This document shows, one piece after another, positions 14,221 to 22,518 of a DNA stretch of 22,713 bases. The first letter of the stretch is position 1; each line of letters opens with the position of its first letter. The position numbers and the translations under genes are program-made. Source of the DNA: JBEKTY01 sp049515555. GTDB lineage: Bacteria > Planctomycetota > Planctomycetia > Pirellulales > Thermoguttaceae. Location: contig JBEKTY010000171.1 in the NCBI GenBank assembly GCA_049515555.1, positions 1 to 22,713 of the forward strand, written 5' to 3'. Under the pieces are notes generated by a model that saw nothing but the letters and a program-made list of their open reading frames with translations, was not told where the DNA came from and ran no database searches.

Positions 14221-15737
14221 TTGGACGCCCCCCCTTGGTCGGCCGAAGGGGACAGTCCCATTTTCGTCGGACGAAAATTGGGACAGTCCCCGCCGGCATC
14301 TGCCAGGCGCTTTCCGAACAGGCGGCCGAACGTCTCCCGCTCCAGGTCCTCGAAGAACATCGAGCGGCCGGTCTCGCCGCGGAGGCGACGGACCTCGCGG
14401 ATGCCCATCGCGCCGAGCACCTCGAGCAACTGCGAATGCCAGGCGCCGATCAGGTTCACCAGGCGGTGGACGGCCCACTCGGGCTCGATCTCTTCGAGAA
14501 TGACGGGGCAGGGGTTGCCCGAAGCGCACTCGCCGCACAGGCGGCATTCCAGGGCCAGGATCAGGGGCACGTCGACGGCCACCAGGTCCGCCCCGCAAAG
14601 GATGGCCTTGGCCATGTGCTCGGCCAGGGCGATGCCGCCGGAGGCCACCAGCGTCACCTCGTCGCGGCAGCCGGCCCGGGCCAGCGTGGTGTGAACCTCG
14701 CGGAGCACGTCGCGGGCATGCCGCGGGGTGGGGCTCTCAGCCTCCCGACCGTGACTGTCGAACAGCAGGTGAATGATCTCCGCGCCTTGGCGGGTCAGCT
14801 CGAGGGCCCGCCCCGCCGCGGCCGGCGTGGCCGGCAGACGAACGGCCACCAGCCGCTGGGGCTGCTCGGCCTTCAGGGCGGCCTGCACGGCCGGCAGGCC
14901 CTCGCCATCGGGCACCATGACCACTGGAAACGGGGCCAGGTCCAACGTATCCGGCAATGTATCCGGCACACTCCGTGTGCCGCTGGCCGACGGCACACGG
15001 AGTGTGCCGGATACATTGAGCGAAGGAATCAGGTGGCTGCGGAGTCCGTCCGGCAGGCAGGCGGCCTGCGCGGGGTCGACCACCGCCAGGATGCCCAATT
15101 GGGCGGCGGCCCGGGCCACCGACTCGACCACCGGCCCCCGCTGCCACTGCGGGGCAACCAGGTCGAACAGCACCGGCATGGGGATCTCCGCCAGCGGCGG
15201 GGGCGTTACGGCCAGCCGGCCGTCGTCGAACCGCAGATAGGGCAGCTTCCGACCCAGGTCGACGCTGGTGTTGATGTACTCCCGGCCGTGGATGCCGTCG
15301 CGGGTGGGGCGGACGATCTCCGACATGTCGGTCCACATGGAATCGAAACCGGGGCCGCTGAACGGGCCGCCATAGCCCGAGCCCGACACCGGAATCCGAC
15401 CCGTCTCCGCCTGAAACCAGGTCGACAGCACGATCTCCGGCGAGTAGTAGTCGTCGCCCAGCGTAACGTACTCGGGGTTGACCACGCGGGTGAGGATGTT
15501 CTTGGTGCAATTCTGCACGCAGCTCAAGCAGCCTTTGCACTGGTAGACGTAGTCCAGGTAGCCGATTTCGTTGCGGAGCGTGTCGGCTTCGTCGCGGTAG
15601 AAGCCGTAGACGCAGGCCCGCTTCACGCAATTGTGGCAGTTCGAGCAGTCCTCGCGCCAATCGACGATGCCCAGTTTGCCCACGCTGCGAAAGCGTGGTG
15701 CGGCGGGTCGGGTGTGAATGACGTATTTGACGGGCAC
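14217..15737 (-). CDS. Divergent ferredoxin/glutamate-synthase-like protein, possibly non-catalytic paralogue
   Basis: A 506-residue protein. An N-terminal double ferredoxin (CSNCHNCVKRAC, CKGCLSCVQNC) precedes a degenerate glutamate-synthase barrel. The C-terminal half aligns with the neighbouring 524-residue protein (VASGGIALAEHMAKAILCGAD; CRLCGECASGNPC; HRLVNLIGAWHSQLLEVLG). It has lost the FMN-domain hallmarks PWYGGGMSFGS and GIATTDP. It may be an electron-transfer or structural partner of GltB2 and not an enzyme; that is inference. The start is GTG at 15737, next to an octamer array and without a ribosome binding site. Two repeats are translated: the 27-bp inverted repeat at residues about 241-264, and palindromic element copy 7 at residues 483-497. 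The stop overlaps the next start by four bases. Confidence 0.75.
   Translation of the reverse strand: MPVKYVIHTRPAAPRFRSVGKLGIVDWREDCSNCHNCVKRACVYGFYRDEADTLRNEIGYLDYVYQCKGCLSCVQNCTKNILTRVVNPEYVTLGDDYYSPEIVLSTWFQAETGRIPVSGSGYGGPFSGPGFDSMWTDMSEIVRPTRDGIHGREYINTSVDLGRKLPYLRFDDGRLAVTPPPLAEIPMPVLFDLVAPQWQRGPVVESVARAAAQLGILAVVDPAQAACLPDGLRSHLIPSLNVSGTLRVPSASGTRSVPDTLPDTLDLAPFPVVMVPDGEGLPAVQAALKAEQPQRLVAVRLPATPAAAGRALELTRQGAEIIHLLFDSHGREAESPTPRHARDVLREVHTTLARAGCRDEVTLVASGGIALAEHMAKAILCGADLVAVDVPLILALECRLCGECASGNPCPVILEEIEPEWAVHRLVNLIGAWHSQLLEVLGAMGIREVRRLRGETGRSMFFEDLERETFGRLFGKRLADAGGDCPNFRPTKMGLSPSADQGGASK
14248..14291. repeat. GGGGACAGTCCC palindromic element, copy 7, at the 3' end of the glutamate-synthase-like gene
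   Basis: A full 44-bp copy with stem ATTTTCGTCGGACGAAAAT, translated as GDCPNFRPTKMGLSPS nine codons before the stop, with the GGCCGAA flank present. Confidence 0.9.
14947..15017. repeat. 27-bp perfect inverted repeat (CGGCACACTCCGTGTGCCG class) inside the glutamate-synthase-like gene
   Basis: Arms 14956-14982 and 14991-15017 are exact reverse complements around an 8-nt loop. A short duplicated GTATCCGGCA lies on the left. It is the same family as 955-1010. It is translated as NVSGTLRVPSASGTRSVPDT in the middle of the protein. Confidence 0.9.
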
Positions 15738-15744
15738 GGAAGCG

Positions 15745-15842
15745 AGGGATTTAGGGATTTAGGGATTTAGGGATTTAGGGATTTAGGGATTTAGGGATTT
15801 GGGGATTTAGGGATTTGGGGATTCCCGGCTCATAGCTCACAG
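15745..15842. repeat. AGGGATTT/GGGGATTT octamer array plus GCTCATAGCTCA repeat, metF downstream gap
   Basis: About ten octamer units (15745-15823), G-rich on the plus strand, followed by GCTCATAGCTCACAGC, which also forms the last codons and TGA stop of metF at 15837. It fills the whole 99-bp gap between metF and the next gene. Confidence 0.92.
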
Positions 15843-16739
15843 CTTGTCGATGATTTCCAAGGCGGCGTCGGGGCTGCCATCGGCCGAGACGGAAAAGCCC
15901 CGCAGCCCCTCCAGGGCGGATAGGCGGCCGGCGGTTTCCAAGGCCAGCTCGACTGCCGCCCGCTGCCGTGCGGCGGCATCGTCTTTGGCGGTGACTTGCC
16001 GCACGGCCGATTCGGGGATCCGCGGCCGCGGGTGCCGGCCGCTCTCGAGGGCTTCCAAATCCTCTTCGCCCAGCGGCCGGATGCCGGCCAGGATGGCGAC
16101 CTGGCGGTGAATGCCCAGCCGCGTCACCTCGGCCCACCAGGCCTGGAAGCGCTCGAGGTCGTAGACCGGCTGCGTGACGAGGAAGCCCGCCCCGGCCGCC
16201 ACTTTCTTGCCCAGCCGCATGACTTGCAGCGCCAGGGGATCGGCCTCCGGCGAGGCCACGGCGCCCAGGCAGAACCCGGCGGAAAGAGCGATCCCGGCCT
16301 CGCCGACCAGCGCCGCGTCGCTCGGCAAGCGGGCGTAGGTCTGCAAGAGTTGGACCGCGTCGATGTCGTACACGCTCTTGGCCGCGCGAAAGCGACCCAG
16401 CACGGGATGCGTCCCGCTGGTGCACAATATATTACGAATGCCCAGGGCCTGGGCCCCCAGGGCCTCGGAGACCAGTGCGATGCGGTTTCGATCGCGGGTG
16501 GTGACGTGCAGGATCGGTTCCAGACCTTCGGCGGCGACCAGCGTGGCGGCGGCCAGCGCGGCCATGCCCACCCGCTGGCGATTGTCGCTCAGGCCCAAGG
16601 CGTGGACCTTGCCGGCGTAGCGCCTGGCCAGCTCGGCCAACTGGCCCGCACTGGTCTGGGGCCCCACGTCGATCTCGGCCAGGAGGAGGCGACCTCCCGA
16701 GGCGATGCGATCCTGCAAGCCCGTCGGCGGCGTGTTCAT
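15837..16739 (-). CDS. metF: 5,10-methylenetetrahydrofolate reductase, MetF family
   Basis: A 300-residue flavoprotein that interconverts 5,10-methylene- and 5-methyl-tetrahydrofolate. Landmarks are LLLAEIDVGPQTS with the conserved Glu at E22 (E. coli E28), VHALGLSDN, PILHVTTRDRNRIAL, YDIDAVQLL and GAGFLVTQPVYD with Q190 (E. coli Q183). The usual TGDH motif, whose Asp matches E. coli D120, reads TSGTH here, so the position is T110. The length is normal for the short bacterial/acetogen form with no C-terminal regulatory domain. The start is ATG at 16739 after an octamer array, without a clear ribosome binding site. MetV is encoded at the far end of the same strand cluster, which suggests a MetVF complex tied to the Hdr module. 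Confidence 0.92.
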   Translation of the reverse strand: MNTPPTGLQDRIASGGRLLLAEIDVGPQTSAGQLAELARRYAGKVHALGLSDNRQRVGMAALAAATLVAAEGLEPILHVTTRDRNRIALVSEALGAQALGIRNILCTSGTHPVLGRFRAAKSVYDIDAVQLLQTYARLPSDAALVGEAGIALSAGFCLGAVASPEADPLALQVMRLGKKVAAGAGFLVTQPVYDLERFQAWWAEVTRLGIHRQVAILAGIRPLGEEDLEALESGRHPRPRIPESAVRQVTAKDDAAARQRAAVELALETAGRLSALEGLRGFSVSADGSPDAALEIIDKL

Positions 16740-16746
16740 CGGAAAT

Positions 16747-16819
16747 AGGGATTTGGGGATTTGGGGATTTAGGGATTTAGGGATTTAGGGATTTAGGGCT
16801 CATAGCTCATAGCTCATGG
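16747..16819. repeat. Octamer array plus AGCTCAT tandem repeat between the broken mvhD and metF
   Basis: About 6.5 octamer units (16747-16798) are followed by three AGCTCAT-type heptamers (16799-16819). The heptamers encode the final residues (SHEL) and stop of the broken mvhD-like gene. Confidence 0.9.
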
Positions 16820-17146
16820 CTGACTGCCAGCGGGCTCGGGCCCAGGGCGCACAACTCGCGGACGGCCTGCCGCACGATTTCGGCCAGTTGCCCGGGGGCG
16901 TCGTCGGGCGAATTATGGAGCAATCGCGCCCGCTCCGCCTCCAGGCCGATCTCGCCCAGCAGCCGCTGGAGCGTGCGGAGGCGGACTTCGGCGCGGTAGT
17001 TTCCCTGTGCCAGCCGGCACTCGCCTTTGGGACAGGCGACGACGCACAGCCTCGTCCTGCTTCCACTGCCGGGCCAGGCGGCCACCTTCGGGAATGCAGT
17101 TCGCGCAGACGTACACGATCACGTCGGGACACACGGCATGCGACAT
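16807..17146 (-). pseudogene. MvhD-like iron-sulfur protein with internal deletion and frameshift
   Basis: From ATG 17146 the frame reads MSHAVCPDVIVYVCANC and PEGGRLARQWKQDEA. This resembles the N-terminus of a second MvhD-like family common in Hdr loci. The family then continues with a CSGK-type segment, but here the match jumps, in another frame, to LCVVACPKGECRLAQGNYRAE and on to LGPSPL near 16825. The junction is near 17050-17056. About 30-40 codons, including the middle conserved Cys, seem to be missing, and the two halves are in different frames. A sequencing or assembly error at a repeat is possible. It is the first gene of the cluster and is followed by metF after 67 bp. Confidence 0.7.
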
Positions 17147-17155
17147 CGAACGGCC

Positions 17156-17161
17156 TTTATA
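17156..17161 (-). promoter_or_regulatory. Candidate -10 box for the Hdr/Met cluster
   Basis: TATAAA on the minus strand lies nine bases before the ATG at 17146. A convincing -35 at 16-18 nt spacing is not seen. It is the only promoter-like site noticed upstream of the cluster. It resembles the RAYT promoter in placing transcription start very close to the ATG. Confidence 0.3.
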
Positions 17162-17716
17162 CTCCCCGCGGCTTGAGGCGAGCCGAACCGTAACAACGGG
17201 AAAAGGGTCGTATCATTCCTGGCTCCTCGCAATATGGCTCCCGGCCCGATCGGTTTGCTGGAGGGGTCCTCCCCTATTCGCTCCGCTAAAAAAGGGCGCA
17301 AAGCATCATTCTAACCGCTAATGCAAGAAAGGGAAGCGAAATTCCGCCGGCACTTTCAGGTGCAGCCTCTGCGGCCCTGGGACTGGCTGCTCTAGCGGCC
17401 CGCATAACAAACAAGAAGTTGGCACCGTAGCATCAAGTATTGGGTTAAGTATGCCGGAGGGAGGTGAACTTGTAGGGTGGGCCATTGATCTACCAATCCG
17501 GCGTATTGGCCGTAACACCGCCAGTGGGGGTAGCCACTCGTAGCAACCAATTTGGTGGGTGCCGTGTGCGAAGGCCACCCCCCCACCTGCGAACCATTCA
17601 GAAATCGGCTCCAGATTGCAGAAAACATAACTTGCTTACGGGAATGCCCGGGGCCATACTGAGTAAAGCAAGAGGATGGGGCAAACTCCTTTGTCGGGCA
17701 CCATGAATGTCGCGGG
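17162..17716. other. Gene-poor intergenic region, possibly a relic
   Basis: About 555 bp with base composition less GC-rich than the flanks. Open frames exist on both strands, but their translations lack domain-like pattern and are rich in isolated Cys, Trp and His. A short hairpin-like stretch GGGGTCCTCCCC lies near 17264. I see no gene or RNA that I can name. It could be decayed coding sequence. Confidence 0.4.
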
Positions 17717-17719
17717 TTG

Positions 17720-17995
17720 ATGCTTATGATGTGGCTGCATGTGGTGATCCTATCATACCTTGGCCCCGACCAACTGATACCGGTTGCCTCGGCAGCGGCG
17801 GCCGTCGTTGGTTTTGCACTCCTGTCGGGGCGTTTTGTCGCGGACCGCGCAGCGCGGACCTTGCGACGTGTGATTGTAAAGAGGCCCCCGGCGCTGAACG
17901 GCCACCCCGGCCGTGAGATCAGCGGCGGTAGCGCAGCGATCGGGCGTGTGGACGCAGACGGCCCGATCCAGCAGGTTCCTGCGAGGAACCGTTGA
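17720..17995 (+). CDS. Small predicted membrane protein, hypothetical
   Basis: ATG at 17720 opens a 91-residue frame. Its first half, MWLHVVILSYLGPDQLIPVA followed by SAAAAVVGFALLSGRFV, forms one or two hydrophobic segments, and then comes a basic stretch (RRVIVKR). The GPDQLIPVAS pattern with a following hydrophobic helix looks like short planctomycete membrane proteins I recall, but I cannot name a family. The C-terminal third is not protein-like, so the true end may be a frameshift. There is no strong ribosome binding site. A TTG one codon earlier is an alternative start. Confidence 0.45.
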   Translation: MLMMWLHVVILSYLGPDQLIPVASAAAAVVGFALLSGRFVADRAARTLRRVIVKRPPALNGHPGREISGGSAAIGRVDADGPIQQVPARNR

Positions 17996-18137
17996 GGCGG
18001 ACGGCCTGAACCGTTTCCTGGTGAAGCGGCCCTGGCCCCCGCGCGGCGCCATGACTCCTGTGTCCGAAGGAACAGCAATCGTGTCGAGCACCCTCCATCG
18101 CTCGCCGGGCGATGCCTGCGGCGAGTCGGATGTACCC

Positions 18138-19412
18138 ATGATCCACGTCCATCTTACGCGCCGCAGGCTGGCGTTGCTGGCGATCCTGCTGATCGTGCCT
18201 TGGTTAATCGCGGGTTTCTGGCCCATGGCCTCGCAACTTGGGCGGGCCGCGGCGAAGCTGGCCGTCGGCGGCGCTTTCGGGAACGGGTCGGCCGGGAGCG
18301 GCACCAGCCCGGATGTCATCCAGGGGAATCCCGGCCCGTGGGGACACGTCGATTACCGGCCGCTGATAATCGACCTGCCAGACGAATTCGTGTTCGTGCC
18401 CCCGGCCAATCGGCCGGCGATCCGCTGGTTCTTCCAGGGGTATTCCAAGGAGCAGGCGCTGGAGTTCCTGCGCAGCTCGGGCGTGGCCGCGGCGGACCTG
18501 GAGCGGCTGGCTCACACGGCCAAGTGGACCAACTCGCTGGAGGGCGCGGCGGTCGAGCCCGGCGACGAGCTGATCCTGGGGCTCGATCCGGCGGCTCGGG
18601 CGAAGATCTATTCCACGCTGGTGGAATTCCCGCAGAACGCGCAGCAGATGGACCCCATCTGGTTCCGCCCCGACCACGTCAAGCAGCGGGTCGAGGATAG
18701 CCCCCTGGCGCCGCAGTCGATCAAGCTGGTTAAGAAGCTGTTGTACGCACAGGGGGATGCGACGCTGCTGTTTGCCGACTTCGAGCCGGCCTTGCGGCAA
18801 TTGCCCGACGACCCCGAGCGGCGGCGGATGGTCAAGACGCTGTCGCGGAAGGAGACGTTCCTGATGCGTGTGAAGCTCGACGCCGATTCCGACGTCGAGG
18901 CGCTGGGCAATTATTGGGGGGTGGGCGGCCGCCGCAAGGATCTCATCCCCCTGCTCAGCGCGGCGCGGCGGGCGGAGAACGGCTGCCGCTTGAACGTGAT
19001 CTTCCTCCTGCCGCACTTCGGCCGCGACCACCTGTACAACCATCCCTACGCGGCCACCGACGCGAAGGGCGCCAAGCAGGACTGCTTCTGGTCCGCCTTC
19101 AACTTCTTCAACGAGGTGCCCGACGACCGCGTCAGCGACATGGCCTACCTCCGCGACTTGCTGAAGAGCGATTACTACGCCATCCTGGAGCCCTCACAGT
19201 TGGGGGACCTGGTCTTCCTCACCACGCCCGATGAGACGGCGATCCACGCGGCGGCCTTCGTCGCCGACGACGTGGTGTTCACCAAGAACGGCGAGTCGAT
19301 CACCCAGCCGTGGATCCTGATGCGGATCAGCGACATGATCGAAACATACTCGGTGCGTCATCCGCACAGCGGCCCGCTGCAGGTCAAATATTTCCGGAAC
19401 AAGTCGCTGTAG
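18138..19412 (+). CDS. Membrane-anchored protein with NlpC/P60-like C-terminal region
   Basis: A 424-residue protein from ATG 18138, which places a signal anchor at the N-terminus (RRR, then LALLAILLIVPWLIAGFW). The same frame stays open upstream to 17913, but that part is not protein-like. Residues about 70-300 are a soluble domain I do not recognise. Residues about 305-400 have the layout of an NlpC/P60-type cysteine peptidase: DCFWSAFNFF with C316, LGDLVFL (365-371 region), IHAAAFVADDVVFTKNG with H370, and NG at 384-385. If correct, it would cleave peptidoglycan-type peptides outside the membrane, but the match is by pattern only. It converges with the SHD1 gene across a palindromic intergenic region. 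Confidence 0.7.
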   Translation: MIHVHLTRRRLALLAILLIVPWLIAGFWPMASQLGRAAAKLAVGGAFGNGSAGSGTSPDVIQGNPGPWGHVDYRPLIIDLPDEFVFVPPANRPAIRWFFQGYSKEQALEFLRSSGVAAADLERLAHTAKWTNSLEGAAVEPGDELILGLDPAARAKIYSTLVEFPQNAQQMDPIWFRPDHVKQRVEDSPLAPQSIKLVKKLLYAQGDATLLFADFEPALRQLPDDPERRRMVKTLSRKETFLMRVKLDADSDVEALGNYWGVGGRRKDLIPLLSAARRAENGCRLNVIFLLPHFGRDHLYNHPYAATDAKGAKQDCFWSAFNFFNEVPDDRVSDMAYLRDLLKSDYYAILEPSQLGDLVFLTTPDETAIHAAAFVADDVVFTKNGESITQPWILMRISDMIETYSVRHPHSGPLQVKYFRNKSL

Positions 19413-19423
19413 GGCACCACACG

Positions 19424-19519
19424 TCCCCTCTCCCTCCGGGAGAGGGCTAGGGTGAGGGCCTTTGGCCGCGAGAATGCGATTGCCCTCACCCCCTACCCCT
19501 CTCCCAGAGGGAGAGGGGA
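19424..19519. terminator. Large inverted repeat between convergent genes, likely bidirectional terminator
   Basis: Half-elements 19424-19459 and 19482-19519 are near-perfect reverse complements of 36-38 bp around a 22-nt loop. Each also holds a shorter hairpin (CCCTCTCCCTCCGGGAGAGGG type). It sits between convergent stops at 19412 and 19546 and lacks a T-run. The terminator role is inferred from position. The same repeat family occurs at 9653-9690 and inside a coding sequence at 11111-11226. Confidence 0.55.
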
Positions 19520-19545
19520 GATCAACTCGCGAGCCGCCGCAGCGT

Positions 19546-20553
19546 TCACCAGAACCTCGGCCCGGCGGCGGCCCGGTAGACGCGTGCGATGCCGCCGACC
19601 ATGTAGTTGGGGTAGAGGGCTTCTGCGTTAGCCCAGGCGGTGTAGCTGTCCCGCCCGGGGATGACGATCATAAAGGGCGGGGCCATGCCGAGGGGCTTGG
19701 GGTACAAATAGACCCGCCACTCGTCGATCAGGCCCGCCCCCACGGCCGTCAGTTCGAGCAACGAGCTGGCCCACCGGTCGCGTACGTATTGGCGGGCCAA
19801 TTCCTGCTGTGCCTGCGCCACCTGTTGCGGCGGCGGGGGGTTGGGGGCGTTGGGGCTGGCGGTCTGGCCCGCGCTAACCGCCTTCTGCTCGGCGGCCAGC
19901 CACCGCTCCCAGCCCGGCCGCAGATACTGCTGATCGTCCAGCGCAAAGAGGAAGAAGGGCACCGTCGCCTGCTGCCCGTCCTGAAGCTCCAGGAGCACGG
20001 CTTCGCTCTTGAACTGCCGCGGCTGGCCGCGTTGTCTGGCCCCCCAGTTGTCCAGCGCCGCCGCGTCGGGCAGCGGTGTGTCGTCGAAATGCCGCACCGT
20101 CTTCAGCACCGCGTACTGCTGGAGCTCGGTTAGCGCCTTGAAGGGCTTGCCGTTGACCAGCATCTCGCCCAGCCGGCGCTGGAGCACCAGCTTCTGATGA
20201 CTGAAGTCGCGGGCCTGGCCGATGAGCTTGGTGCCGTCGAGCAATCGCCAGACGTGATCGCGGTTGGTCAGGGTTTGGATGGCGGCCAGCGTGGCCTGCG
20301 AGCGGAGATACTCTCGATCGGCGGTCGAGAGCCGTGCGATGGGCAAGGCCGCCAGCTTGCCCGAGGGATTCTTCAACACTACCGTATCGCCGTCGTAGTC
20401 GACCAGGGCCGCCGCGCCGGAGAACCGGCCGCCGGAATCGGACCAGACGTGCCCGAATGACAGTTGGCCGGCGGAATCGGGCAAGCCGGCTTCCGCGGGC
20501 GCTTGGCCGAGAGCGGCCGACAGGATACATGCCGAAAGCGTGGTTGCAAACAT
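19546..20553 (-). CDS. Secreted SHD1-domain protein, function unknown
   Basis: A 335-residue protein with an N-terminal signal peptide (MFATTLSACILSAALGQAPA). An SHD1-like domain at about 37-88 has the pattern W-S-D-S-G-G-R-F, then AALVDYDGDTVVLKNPSGK and LPIARLSTADREYL, which is common in planctomycete exported proteins. The middle and C-terminal parts contain a Pro-rich linker (PNPPPPQQ, about 235) and no catalytic motif that I recognise. The start at 20553 is supported by a strong ribosome binding site (GGAGGAAGG, seven bases upstream). It is on the same strand as the protease gene upstream but separated by 261 bp with a hairpin, so it is probably transcribed alone. Confidence 0.85.
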   Translation of the reverse strand: MFATTLSACILSAALGQAPAEAGLPDSAGQLSFGHVWSDSGGRFSGAAALVDYDGDTVVLKNPSGKLAALPIARLSTADREYLRSQATLAAIQTLTNRDHVWRLLDGTKLIGQARDFSHQKLVLQRRLGEMLVNGKPFKALTELQQYAVLKTVRHFDDTPLPDAAALDNWGARQRGQPRQFKSEAVLLELQDGQQATVPFFLFALDDQQYLRPGWERWLAAEQKAVSAGQTASPNAPNPPPPQQVAQAQQELARQYVRDRWASSLLELTAVGAGLIDEWRVYLYPKPLGMAPPFMIVIPGRDSYTAWANAEALYPNYMVGGIARVYRAAAGPRFW

Positions 20554-20716
20554 CTTGCCTTCCTCCAGGAATGGGCCGGGAGAAGATGCCGGGGGGCAGA
20601 CTTCCCCGGGGTTGGCCGTGGGGTTCCTCAGACGCTACTGCATTCTTCCGTCGCCGCCGACGGGGGCAATGCCCCCACCGGCTGCTGCGATATGCGTTTG
20701 GCGGGCGTGAAAGAAT

Positions 20717-20774
20717 GACGGGCACGTTTTTGCCGGAGCCGCTTGCCGCGTGCTCCGCACAAAACGTGCCCGTC
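20717..20774. terminator. 14-bp perfect inverted repeat after htrA, candidate terminator
   Basis: Arms GACGGGCACGTTTT (20717-20730) and AAAACGTGCCCGTC (20761-20774) pair perfectly. An inner CGGAGC/GCTCCG stem lies within the 30-nt loop. It begins about 40 bases past the htrA stop. The T-run lies inside the arm and not after the stem, so it may instead be another dispersed palindrome. Confidence 0.5.
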
Positions 20775-20814
20775 GCATTGCACCCAATTAGCCAACTTGT
20801 TCTTTTGCGAGCGC

Positions 20815-22440
<1,626 letters not shown>

Positions 22441-22496
22441 AGTTGTGCTCCTAGAAGTAGAAATGGCGACAACCGGCGTCTGACAACCGCCGGCAT

Positions 22497-22518
22497 CCCC
22501 ACGAGGCAGTCGTGGGGC
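22497..22518. repeat. CCCCACGA/TCGTGGGG hairpin upstream of htrA
   Basis: A perfect 8-bp stem with a short loop about 57 bp upstream of the htrA start, in the untranslated leader or promoter area. It could be a REP-like palindrome or a leader hairpin. No promoter boxes were recognised here. Confidence 0.5.

Noticed and set aside
17392..18078. 228-residue minus-strand open frame in the gene-poor region
   Set aside because: The translation has no domain-like pattern or hydrophobic periodicity, and it overlaps the more protein-like small plus-strand frame.
17913..18137. Longer N-terminus for the NlpC/P60-like protein
   Set aside because: The 75 extra residues are not protein-like and would bury the signal anchor that directly follows ATG 18138.
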